This document shows positions 16,511 through 23,218 of a DNA stretch of 33,450 nucleotides, one piece after another. The notes under the pieces were generated by a model. That model saw nothing but the letters and a program-made list of their open reading frames with translations, was not told where the DNA came from and ran no database searches. Every line of letters starts with the position of its first letter. Within the stretch, counting starts at the first letter, position 1. Origin of the DNA: Myxococcales bacterium (GTDB taxonomy: Bacteria > Myxococcota > B64-G9). The translations under genes and the position numbers were made by a program. The stretch spans positions 1 to 33,450 of the forward strand of contig JALVPF010000341.1 of NCBI GenBank assembly GCA_027031935.1. Reading direction: 5' to 3'.

Positions 16511-17757
16511 AGAAATTCCTGAGGGAAAGAATTTTTTGCCTGTCTGTGCTTCTTGTCTTCATTCTCATGCCAAACGGGGTGTTCGCCTCTGTCTCGGAGG
16601 CTTGGCCTTTTGAACCCGACCATGTACTGCTCGTGAAGATCCAGATGAATCCTCAGCAATGGGATACCTTGCGAAAACAGACCAGGACCAACGAACAGGG
16701 TCCGTGGGGAAAGGGCTGCTTTTCCGAACCGGGGCCGACTCCCTTTACCTATTTCCCTGCTCGACTGGACATAGACGGCCAGGTTTTCGAAAATGTTGCC
16801 ATCAGAAAAAAGGGCATGTTCGGTTCTCTGGACGACAAGCGACCGTCGTTGAAGATAAATTTTTCCAAGTTCAGCAAGGGGCGGCGTTTGGCCGGATTGA
16901 AAAAACTCACCCTGAACAATTCTCTGCAGGATCCTTCAATTGTGCGGCAGTGTCTCGGGTATGAACTTTTCAGACAGGCCGGGGTAGTGGCATCCAGGTG
17001 CAGCTTTGCGCATGTGACAGTCAACGACGTGTCACTTGGTGTTTACGTCAACGTCGAATCTGTCGATAAGAGATTTATAAAGCGGCAACTGGGTGATGAG
17101 AGTCTGTGCCTGGAAGAGGGGGCAGAGTCGGATTTTCGTCCTGGCTGGGTTCGTTCCTTCGAACACAAGTTCGGACCCGAGGAAAAATGCCGACGGAGCC
17201 TGGATTCCATCGTGGATTTGTTTTTGGATTCTGATTCGGCCATAGCCGGCAGGCTGGAAAAGTACATGGATCTGGATTCCTTTTATACCTTCTGGGCCAT
17301 CGAGGCCCTTGTGGGCGATGATGATGGGTATACAAGTGCTGCGAACAATTTTTTTGTGGCAAGAGGAGCAGACGGACTCTGGCATTTCATTCCATGGGGA
17401 ATAGATGAGATCATGCAAGGACGAACACAAGCATGCGAACCTTACTGCCAGTATGCAAGGACCTATTCCATATTGACACTCAGGTTGTGGTTGATACCGA
17501 AAATGAGGCAGGCTTTTGTCTCGCGACTTTTGTGGATCATGGACAAATACTGGGACGAGGAGCAACTCGTATCCAGGGCGGAGAAAATGGAGCAGCTCAT
17601 CTGGCCTTTTCTGGACAAGGGGCAGGTGCAGGCAATGCCCGAAGCCATGGAGAATCTAGTTGATTTCGTCTGCAGCCGTCGTGAATTTCTGCATGAGGAG
17701 ATCCAGATGGGCCCCTTTACGGTCCGGCCTTTTTATGCCCGTGCTTTTTGCAAATAG
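16507..17757 (+). CDS. CotH-like secreted protein kinase-fold protein, 416 aa
   Basis: A signal peptide (residues 1-27, ending VFA) precedes a domain of the CotH family (PF08757 type), known from spore-coat proteins and from secreted proteins of many bacteria; Bacillus CotH is a protein kinase. Recognisable parts are the RKKGMFGSLDDKRPSLKINF block, VGVYV-like LGVYVNVESVDKRFI, and DDDGYTSAANNFFV...FIPWGIDEIM near the C-terminus, where the family usually has PWDxD; here the first Asp is Gly. The gene overlaps the histidine kinase stop as ATGA, so the two are translationally coupled. It acts outside the cytoplasm if secreted. Function in this operon is unknown. Confidence 0.75.
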   Translation: MKKFLRERIFCLSVLLVFILMPNGVFASVSEAWPFEPDHVLLVKIQMNPQQWDTLRKQTRTNEQGPWGKGCFSEPGPTPFTYFPARLDIDGQVFENVAIRKKGMFGSLDDKRPSLKINFSKFSKGRRLAGLKKLTLNNSLQDPSIVRQCLGYELFRQAGVVASRCSFAHVTVNDVSLGVYVNVESVDKRFIKRQLGDESLCLEEGAESDFRPGWVRSFEHKFGPEEKCRRSLDSIVDLFLDSDSAIAGRLEKYMDLDSFYTFWAIEALVGDDDGYTSAANNFFVARGADGLWHFIPWGIDEIMQGRTQACEPYCQYARTYSILTLRLWLIPKMRQAFVSRLLWIMDKYWDEEQLVSRAEKMEQLIWPFLDKGQVQAMPEAMENLVDFVCSRREFLHEEIQMGPFTVRPFYARAFCK

Positions 17758-17777
17758 GCCTTATACGCGGCAGGATA

Positions 17778-17806
17778 TTGACATGGGGCGCGATGCAGGG
17801 TAGACC
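17778..17806 (+). promoter_or_regulatory. Possible sigma-70-type promoter of the response-regulator gene
   Basis: A perfect -35 box TTGACA (17778-17783) is followed after 17 bases by TAGACC (17801-17806), a weak -10 box. It lies in the 77-base gap between the CotH-like gene and the next gene. It may give that gene expression independent of the pilus operon. Confidence 0.4.
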
Positions 17807-17855
17807 TGATAGGTGCTAATTTAGGTATTCTGTCGTGAAAACAAAGGGGTTTGAT

Positions 17856-20723
17856 GTGCCTAGACAGAGCCTTTTAATCGTGGACGGGGATCCAAAATCC
17901 CTACGGGTCATGGAGGTCAGCCTCCGTAAGGCCGGGTTTTCCATTACTGCTGCCGTTGACGGGGAAGATGCGCTGGAAAAGGCGAAGATCTCTCAACCCG
18001 ATCTGATTATCTCGGATACAAAGATGCAGAACATGGATGGATTCGAGTTTTGCGAGAAAGTGAAGGCCGATCCAATCCTGAAGGAGATTCCATTCATATT
18101 CCTTACCAACCAGAAGGCCATAGAGGACAAGGTTCGTGGTCTGGAACTGGGTGTGGATGATTACCTTACAAAGCCCATCTATATAAAGGAGATAATCACC
18201 AGGGTAAAGATTCTCTTGCAGAAAAAGAAGAGGGAGTCTCTGGAACGCAAGGACCAGAAGGTCAGATTTTCTGGAAATCTGGCTGACATGGGTGTGGTGG
18301 ATCTCATACAGACCATTGAGATCGGCCGAAAGACGGGAATCGCCCTGTTCCATTCTGACACGGAACCTCCAAAGCATGCCACCGTGTATTTCAGGGGAGG
18401 AAAGGTAATAGATGCGGAGCTGGGAAAGCTCCATGGGGAAAAGGCAGTATACCGGCTTTTGCAATGGAACAACGGAACTTTCGAGATCGATTTCAAGCCC
18501 AGCATGAAGCACCCGGACGAGATTTCTCTATCCAGCCAGGCACTGCTCATGGAGGGGATGCGGAGAGTGGACGAGTGGGGACGGATGCTGGAGCAGATCC
18601 CCCCCCTGGATTCCGTGTTCGAAGTGGATTACCTGGAGTTGTCGGATCGCTTGAGTGAGATCCCTGACGAGGTAAACGGAGTACTGCGCCTGTTCGATGG
18701 CAAAAGAACCTTGTTGGATGTGGTGGATGACAGTGATTTTGACGATCTGGAGGCCCTGGGGGTTATATCCAAGTTGTATTTCGAGGGTCTCATCTTTGAG
18801 CCTTCCACGAGGCAAGATGAGCCTGTGGCCACCGAAGCGGAAAGCCACATCGATCAGTGGATCTCGAGGCCCCCACCCCTTGATGATGAATCCCCTGAAC
18901 TAGAGCAGCACAAAGAGCCCGAGGCCCGGGAACCCGAAGCGCAGCAACCCGAGGTACAGCAACCCGAGGTACAGCAACCCGAAGCCCAGCAACCCGAAGC
19001 GCAGGAACCCGAGGCACAGCAACCCGAAGCCCAGCAACCCGAAGCCCAGCAACCCGAAGCCCAGCAACCCGAAGCCCAGCAACCCGAAGCCCAGCAACCC
19101 GAAGCGCAGGAACCCGGGGCGCAGGAACCCGGAGCACAGGAGTCAGTGCAGCTTACGCCTGGTTTGGCTGGTGTTGATGAGAAAGAGAGCCCTGGGACCA
19201 AGCAGGATCTTTCTGAGCCCATGGAGACCCAGGCTGAAGAGCAGATCAGATTTGATTCGGTGGAACCGGAGGACACGGGCGAGCAGAGTTCCTTGCTTGA
19301 TCATCCTCCGCCCGTAATTCTTGAGCCTGAGGCTGCAAGCGAGAAAGAGCAGCCGGCTTCAGAGGCCGCCGTCGAGGAGCAGAAGGTCATAGTGGAGGAT
19401 TTGCCTGACAAACCCTACACTCATGAAATAATGGCGGCTGTCTCTGCTGAGGGTCAAGCCCCTGAATCATCCGGCGAAGAAGCGACTTTTACCGGTATGG
19501 AGAATGCAGCTGACGATACCAGCCCTCAGGCCTCGTCTTCGGCTGACTCTTGGGTGGTGATGGAGAACAAGACAGAGTCTGAGAAGGGAAAGAAGGAAAA
19601 ATCGCCTGACAGTCTTGCTTCCCATGACAAGACGGATCTCTCTGCTGATGCAAAGGCCTCTGAAATAGTTGAAGACATGCTCACCTTGATGCGGCCCAGA
19701 CCCGCTTCCAACGGAATACAGGAGGCGCATGAGCAAAAGGGCACAGCAGAGCCCGTATTGGATGCAATAGTACTGAAGCAGCCAGCTGAATCCGATGCTG
19801 ACACAAAAGAGCAGGAAAACACACAGGCTTCTGATGGTCAGAGAGATTATCAAGAGGGGGAACAGGGCTTTTTTGATGCGGCTCCACCAGTGGATGACGA
19901 TGTGGATTTTCCGGGTCGTTCGAATCGATTTCTCTGGTTCTTTTTGGTTGTAATCATCGGTGCAGGAGTGGGCTATGGGGCTTGGAGATTGGTTCCCATC
20001 CTCGGACAATCAGGTGGAGATGCGGCGACCAATGGTTTGACGCCCGTACCAATGACTCAGGATGGAGGCACGAGATCGACCAAGGGTGTCTCCGCAAAGA
20101 CCAAGCCCAATCAGGATGGCAAGACAACTGCTCTGGCATCTTCTGCCGATGCAGGAATTAAGCATGCCAAGGCCTTGTCTGTGGATGCCGGAGTGGGCTT
20201 GTCTGATGCAGGGTCTTTGTCGTCTGCCACAGGGGATCAAGCAGTCAAGGCAGATTCTGGACAAAAGCTTGCGAATTCAGGCAAGCCGTCTGGGGGCGAT
20301 AAAAAGACCAGTGATGAAAATCAGCCTGCAGATGATGGTTCCAAAACGACGGCACAGGCTGGTGTGGATATGGAATATGCCAAGCTGCTCTCCGATGGCC
20401 AGGCATTCATGAAGGCCCGCAAGTACAGAAAGGCCATAAAGGTCTTGAAAAAAGCCTCGGAGATGAACGACAAGGACTCCAGTGCCCTCGTGGCTTTGGC
20501 CAACGCCTATTTTGAAATGGGATATGACGGCAAGGCCATTATTGCTGCCAGGAAAGCCTTGAAGATCGATCCAAAAAATGGTCGCGCTTATCTGACTCTC
20601 GGAACCATTTATCAGACAGCGGATCAGAATGCCAAGGCCCGCAGGGCATATCATAACTACCTCAAGCTTGATCCAAAGGACAAATCGGCTGCTGAGGTAC
20701 GCAAGATTCTGAAGAATCTCTAA
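17856..20723 (+). CDS. Response regulator - DUF4388 - repeat linker - TM - TPR protein, 955 aa
   Basis: Domains in order: receiver (1-120) with the phospho-acceptor D54 in LIISDTKM and the [10 protein letters not shown] end; a DUF4388/PATAN-like domain (about 135-235) beginning [18 protein letters not shown]; a further helical part to about 320; 15 copies of a QPEAQ-type pentapeptide (354-428); a long acidic linker; one membrane helix (about 690-712, [19 protein letters not shown]); a Ser/Asp/Lys-rich stretch; and TPR units (about 838-950). Receiver and DUF4388 would be cytoplasmic and the TPRs external. GTG at 17856 is chosen for AAGGGG six bases upstream; GTG at 17835 is possible. No DNA-binding domain is seen. 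The nearby orphan histidine kinase may be its partner. It ends two bases before tsaD. Confidence 0.82.
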   Translation: MPRQSLLIVDGDPKSLRVMEVSLRKAGFSITAAVDGEDALEKAKISQPDLIISDTKMQNMDGFEFCEKVKADPILKEIPFIFLTNQKAIEDKVRGLELGVDDYLTKPIYIKEIITRVKILLQKKKRESLERKDQKVRFSGNLADMGVVDLIQTIEIGRKTGIALFHSDTEPPKHATVYFRGGKVIDAELGKLHGEKAVYRLLQWNNGTFEIDFKPSMKHPDEISLSSQALLMEGMRRVDEWGRMLEQIPPLDSVFEVDYLELSDRLSEIPDEVNGVLRLFDGKRTLLDVVDDSDFDDLEALGVISKLYFEGLIFEPSTRQDEPVATEAESHIDQWISRPPPLDDESPELEQHKEPEAREPEAQQPEVQQPEVQQPEAQQPEAQEPEAQQPEAQQPEAQQPEAQQPEAQQPEAQQPEAQEPGAQEPGAQESVQLTPGLAGVDEKESPGTKQDLSEPMETQAEEQIRFDSVEPEDTGEQSSLLDHPPPVILEPEAASEKEQPASEAAVEEQKVIVEDLPDKPYTHEIMAAVSAEGQAPESSGEEATFTGMENAADDTSPQASSSADSWVVMENKTESEKGKKEKSPDSLASHDKTDLSADAKASEIVEDMLTLMRPRPASNGIQEAHEQKGTAEPVLDAIVLKQPAESDADTKEQENTQASDGQRDYQEGEQGFFDAAPPVDDDVDFPGRSNRFLWFFLVVIIGAGVGYGAWRLVPILGQSGGDAATNGLTPVPMTQDGGTRSTKGVSAKTKPNQDGKTTALASSADAGIKHAKALSVDAGVGLSDAGSLSSATGDQAVKADSGQKLANSGKPSGGDKKTSDENQPADDGSKTTAQAGVDMEYAKLLSDGQAFMKARKYRKAIKVLKKASEMNDKDSSALVALANAYFEMGYDGKAIIAARKALKIDPKNGRAYLTLGTIYQTADQNAKARRAYHNYLKLDPKDKSAAEVRKILKNL
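18915..19139 (+). repeat. Fifteen tandem 15-bp units coding for QPEAQ-type pentapeptides
   Basis: Fifteen in-frame units of 15 bases, most close to CAGCAACCCGAAGCC, span this stretch of the response-regulator gene. The central six are near identical, the outer ones drift (QPEVQ, EPGAQ), the pattern expected when an array grows and shrinks by slippage or unequal exchange in its middle. The protein product is an extended, proline- and glutamate-rich spacer between the cytoplasmic domains and the membrane helix. Confidence 0.95.
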
Positions 20724-20725
20724 GT

Positions 20726-21748
20726 ATGAAAACCTCCACGCGGACCATGTTGGTGCTGGGAATTGAATCCTCATGCGATGAGTGTGCTGCAGCACTCATG
20801 CGTGGTGAGGACTTGCTGGCACAGAATGTATCATCCCAGATCGAGCTTCATGCTCCCTATGGTGGTGTGGTGCCAGAGCTTGCGTCCAGGGATCATGTCC
20901 GAAAGATAGTACCGGTGATAAAGTCGGTCATGGAAGCATCAGGTGCCTGTCTCGAAGATCTGGACGGCATTGGGGTCACCGTGGGCCCGGGTCTCATCGG
21001 CTCCCTCCTCGTGGGAGTTACTGCTGCCAAAACCCTCTCCTGGTCTTTGCAAAAACCCATTGTGGGAGTAAATCACCTTGAGGCTCACCTGCGGGCTGCT
21101 TTCATCGATGACCATGACCTGTATTATCCCCATTTGGGCCTTGTGGTTTCCGGTGGCCACACCAGCCTGTTCAGGGTCAATGGAGTTGGAGACCTGGTGC
21201 TTCTGGGAAGGACTTTGGACGATGCCGCGGGGGAGGCCTTTGACAAGGTCGCAAAGCTCCTGGGCCTGTCGTATCCTGGAGGTATAAGTATTCAGCGGGC
21301 AGCAAAAGGGGGAGACCCCAATACCATAAGGTTTCCAAGACCCATGCCCGGGAAACGGCTGGATTCGAGCTTTTCGGGATTGAAAACCTCTGCTGCGGTT
21401 CATATAAGAAAAAACGGGCTTCCAGAGGGAAAGGCTCTTTCCGATTTTACCGCAAGTTTTCAGGAGGCAGTGGTGGACACCCTGGTCAGAAAAACCCTGT
21501 TGGCCGCAAGACGGGAAAAACTGGATCTGGTGGTGGTCTCAGGAGGGGTAGGTGCCAACGAGCGACTGAGAGAAAAGATGAACAAAAAAGCCCTGGCTGA
21601 TGGTGTACGAGTCGTATTTCCTCCCGTGGAGTTCTGCACTGATAATGCGGCCATGGTGGCGGCCTTGGCTGCTGTGTATCTTGGGCGGGGAACCGATCAT
21701 GGCCTTGGCCTGGATGCCAATGCGGGGTTGGGATGGCAGACACTTTAA
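20726..21748 (+). CDS. tsaD: tRNA threonylcarbamoyladenosine synthase subunit TsaD
   Basis: The catalytic subunit that transfers threonylcarbamoyl to A37 of ANN-decoding tRNAs, in the cytoplasm with TsaB and TsaE. Motifs: LGIESSCDECAAAL at the N-terminus, the metal-binding NHLEAHLRAA histidines, LVVSGGHTSL, GRTLDDAAGEAFDKVAKLLGLSYPGG and VVSGGVGANERLR, all in the standard order. The length of 340 residues is usual. The start may be 20726 or the ATG at 20747 (MLVLGIESS), which is closer to the family norm; neither has a strong ribosome site. It is two bases after the response-regulator gene and overlaps rsmA by 16 bases, so it is probably read through from upstream. Confidence 0.95.
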   Translation: MKTSTRTMLVLGIESSCDECAAALMRGEDLLAQNVSSQIELHAPYGGVVPELASRDHVRKIVPVIKSVMEASGACLEDLDGIGVTVGPGLIGSLLVGVTAAKTLSWSLQKPIVGVNHLEAHLRAAFIDDHDLYYPHLGLVVSGGHTSLFRVNGVGDLVLLGRTLDDAAGEAFDKVAKLLGLSYPGGISIQRAAKGGDPNTIRFPRPMPGKRLDSSFSGLKTSAAVHIRKNGLPEGKALSDFTASFQEAVVDTLVRKTLLAARREKLDLVVVSGGVGANERLREKMNKKALADGVRVVFPPVEFCTDNAAMVAALAAVYLGRGTDHGLGLDANAGLGWQTL

Positions 21749-22611
21749 ACATCAAGTCGCTTTTGAAAAAACACGGACTGAGGCCAAAGAAATCCTGGAG
21801 TCAGAATTTCCTTGTGGACCTGAGCGTGTTGTCTGACATCGTCGATGCAGCTGACCTGCACGCAGATGATGTGGTGGTAGAGTTGGGCGCCGGACTTGGT
21901 GCGCTGACCGCGATGCTGGCCAAGGATGCCGGCAGGGTGGTTGCTGTCGAGCGTGACCGGGATTTGGCAAAGGTGCTCAGGAGCGAGTTTGCTGCTGATT
22001 CCAGGGTGGAGATCCTGGAGGCAGACGCTGTCCGCCTGAATTGGAATGACTTACTCCCAGACATGCAAAAACCACCTGTGGTAGTCGGCAATCTTCCTTA
22101 TCATATCGCCTCCCAAATCATTTTTTCTCTCCTGGAGCAAGGTGCTTTGCTGGACAGATGGCTGCTCATGGTTCAGAGGGAAATGGCCATTCGCATGGTG
22201 GCTCAACCTGGGGGTCGGGATTACGGGGTTTTGAGCATTCAACTGCAGATGCTTGCGGATGTGGAGTCGGTACTCGATGTAGCTCCAGAAGCTTTTCTGC
22301 CACGGCCAAGGGTTCAATCCAGGGTTGTAAGGTGCAGGCCCCTTCAGGCTCCCAGGGTAGAAATAAAGGACATGGATTTATTCAGACGTGTGGTCAGAGC
22401 AACTTTTTCCCAGCGGAGAAAACAGATCCGCAATAGTCTCAGAGCCAACTTTGGGGGGATACTTTCGGATGACCTGCTGGACCAGGCTCTCGTCCGGGCC
22501 TCGGTCCTGCCTACCGTGCGCCCCGAGCAGCTGAGTCTTGAGCAGTTCGGAGCCCTTTCTGACGCGCTGCTTGTTGGGCTGAAGCATGGCAGGGCTTGGG
22601 GGCATCAATAA
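21733..22611 (+). CDS. rsmA: 16S rRNA dimethyladenosine transferase RsmA (KsgA)
   Basis: Dimethylates two adjacent adenosines near the 3' end of 16S rRNA during small-subunit assembly. The N-terminus RPKKSWSQNFLVD, SAM motif VVELGAGLGALTAML, catalytic GNLPYHIASQIIF (N-L-P-Y), REMAIRMVAQPGGRDYGVLSIQLQ and the C-terminal SQRRKQIRNSLR are all diagnostic. Length 292 is slightly above average. It overlaps tsaD by 16 bases, a common bacterial pairing, and its stop overlaps tail-to-tail with the minus-strand gene at 22605 by seven bases. Confidence 0.96.
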   Translation: MADTLNIKSLLKKHGLRPKKSWSQNFLVDLSVLSDIVDAADLHADDVVVELGAGLGALTAMLAKDAGRVVAVERDRDLAKVLRSEFAADSRVEILEADAVRLNWNDLLPDMQKPPVVVGNLPYHIASQIIFSLLEQGALLDRWLLMVQREMAIRMVAQPGGRDYGVLSIQLQMLADVESVLDVAPEAFLPRPRVQSRVVRCRPLQAPRVEIKDMDLFRRVVRATFSQRRKQIRNSLRANFGGILSDDLLDQALVRASVLPTVRPEQLSLEQFGALSDALLVGLKHGRAWGHQ

Positions 22612-22823
22612 CCCCGTTTTTTTACAGTGGCCATGAGGGTCTGGAGATGGTTGTTGACATAACGACGAAATTCGTCTTCATCCAGGTGCATTTCCTTTAG
22701 AATGTCAGAGAATATCTCCTCGAATCCCTTCAGCTTTTCCCTTCTCATCTTCATGGCGATCTTCAGCAGAGCCGCCTGGTGCATGCGCTCCTGCTTTTCT
22801 CTTTCATTCAGTTCCTGAGCCAC
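22605..22823 (-). CDS. Small charged helical protein, 72 aa, unknown function
   Basis: I do not recognise this family. The product is highly charged and predicted to be almost all helix: heptad-like ELNEREKQERMHQAALLKIA, then GFEEIFSDILKEMHLDEDEFRRYVNNHL, and a basic tail KKRGY. There is no signal or membrane segment. The start is set at GTG 22823 because AGGAGG (22830-22835 on the plus coordinates) stands exactly six bases upstream; the longer frame from 22889 would begin upstream of the transcription start predicted from the promoter at 22885-22913. The good ribosome site and promoter argue that it is real. Its stop overlaps the rsmA stop. It might be a small regulator or a coiled-coil partner; nothing more can be said. 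Confidence 0.65.
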   Translation of the reverse strand: MAQELNEREKQERMHQAALLKIAMKMRREKLKGFEEIFSDILKEMHLDEDEFRRYVNNHLQTLMATVKKRGY

Positions 22824-22884
22824 GCGCCACCTCCTGGCAATCCTCCGTCCCTCTTGAAAAACCACATAAGCAACGAATGACGTT

Positions 22885-22913
22885 ACCATACAATGCTATA
22901 CACCTGCTGTCAA
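22885..22913 (-). promoter_or_regulatory. Sigma-70-type promoter of the small minus-strand gene
   Basis: On the minus strand a perfect TTGACA (22913-22908) is followed after 17 bases by TATGGT (22890-22885). Transcription would begin near 22878, about 55 bases before the GTG start at 22823, which supports the short form of that gene. Confidence 0.6.
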
Positions 22914-22917
22914 TATT

Positions 22918-22946
22918 TTGACCAGTTTTCTCCAATTTTCTTGAAT
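22918..22946 (+). promoter_or_regulatory. Plus-strand promoter candidate overlapped by a palindrome
   Basis: TTGACC (22918-22923), 17 bases, then TTGAAT (22941-22946). The -10 box is the left arm of the inverted repeat at 22941-22972, the arrangement of a repressor site. If used, the transcript would carry the hairpins at 22974-23060 as a structured leader of the kinase gene or as a separate small RNA. Confidence 0.4.
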
Positions 22947-22972
22947 AAGTTCGACTAAGCTGTCGAATTCAA
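22941..22972. repeat. Inverted repeat, 11-bp arms with a 4-base bulge
   Basis: TTGAA-(TAAG)-TTCGAC at 22941-22955 is complementary to GTCGAATTCAA at 22962-22972, with loop TAAGCT. The inner TTCGAC/GTCGAA part is perfect. It overlaps a possible -10 box and could be an operator. Confidence 0.7.
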
Positions 22973-22973
22973 T

Positions 22974-22985
22974 GAGCTATAGCTC
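22974..22985. repeat. Perfect 12-bp palindrome
   Basis: GAGCTATAGCTC is its own reverse complement. It begins one base after the preceding inverted repeat and may be a dimeric regulator site. Confidence 0.7.
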
Positions 22986-22998
22986 TCTGATTCAGGTG

Positions 22999-23060
22999 GG
23001 ACCAGGACCGGGGAAAAGTTGTTCAGACAATCCAGTTCCCGGTAAATGAAAACCTGGTCC
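22999..23060 (+). other. Long compound hairpin, possible structured RNA or cruciform
   Basis: Outer arms GGACCAGG (22999-23006) and CCTGGTCC (23053-23060) pair perfectly over eight bases. Stacked directly inside, ACCGGGGAA (23007-23015) pairs with TTCCCGGT (23036-23043) with one bulged G. At the tip TTGT (23019-23022) pairs with ACAA (23027-23030) around a TCAG tetraloop. A nine-base A-rich bulge (23044-23052) breaks the right side. There is no T-run, so it is not a simple terminator. Confidence 0.65.
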
Positions 23061-23079
23061 GGAATGGAAACAATTAATT

Positions 23080-23108
23080 TTGAACTTGTTCCCATTTTAT
23101 GTGATAAG
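23080..23108 (+). promoter_or_regulatory. Sigma-70-type promoter of the kinase gene
   Basis: TTGAAC (23080-23085), a 17-base spacer and GATAAG (23103-23108). Transcription would start near 23115, about 100 bases before the ATG at 23219. Confidence 0.5.
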
Positions 23109-23218
23109 ATCTTCCTGAATCTCAATCAAAATAGAGTCAGGTGACACCAAATGTCCGGGTTACGCGAAATGGCCGAATTTTTGTTTTCAGCCCTTGGTCT
23201 ATTTCTGGGGTAGACTCC

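Larger units (their letters stand above)
22824..23218. promoter_or_regulatory. Non-coding control region with divergent promoters and inverted repeats
   Basis: The largest gap in the window, 395 bases. It contains a minus-strand promoter (22885-22913), a back-to-back plus-strand promoter candidate (22918-22946), three consecutive inverted repeats (22941-22972, 22974-22985, 22999-23060) and a second plus-strand promoter (23080-23108). An open frame with a GTG at 23141 joins in-frame to the kinase, but the ATG at 23219 is preferred. I see no tRNA and no other gene. Confidence 0.6.

Noticed and set aside
18915-19139. CRISPR array
   Set aside because: Units are contiguous 15-mers without spacers and code in frame for a protein linker.
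18790-19276. Minus-strand open frames with Cys/Trp/Gly-rich or Leu/Arg-rich repeats
   Set aside because: They are the antisense reading of the QPEAQ-coding array inside the response-regulator gene and have no ribosome site.
22605-22889. Long form of the small minus-strand gene from ATG 22889
   Set aside because: That ATG lies upstream of the predicted transcription start and has no ribosome site; GTG 22823 has AGGAGG at ideal spacing.
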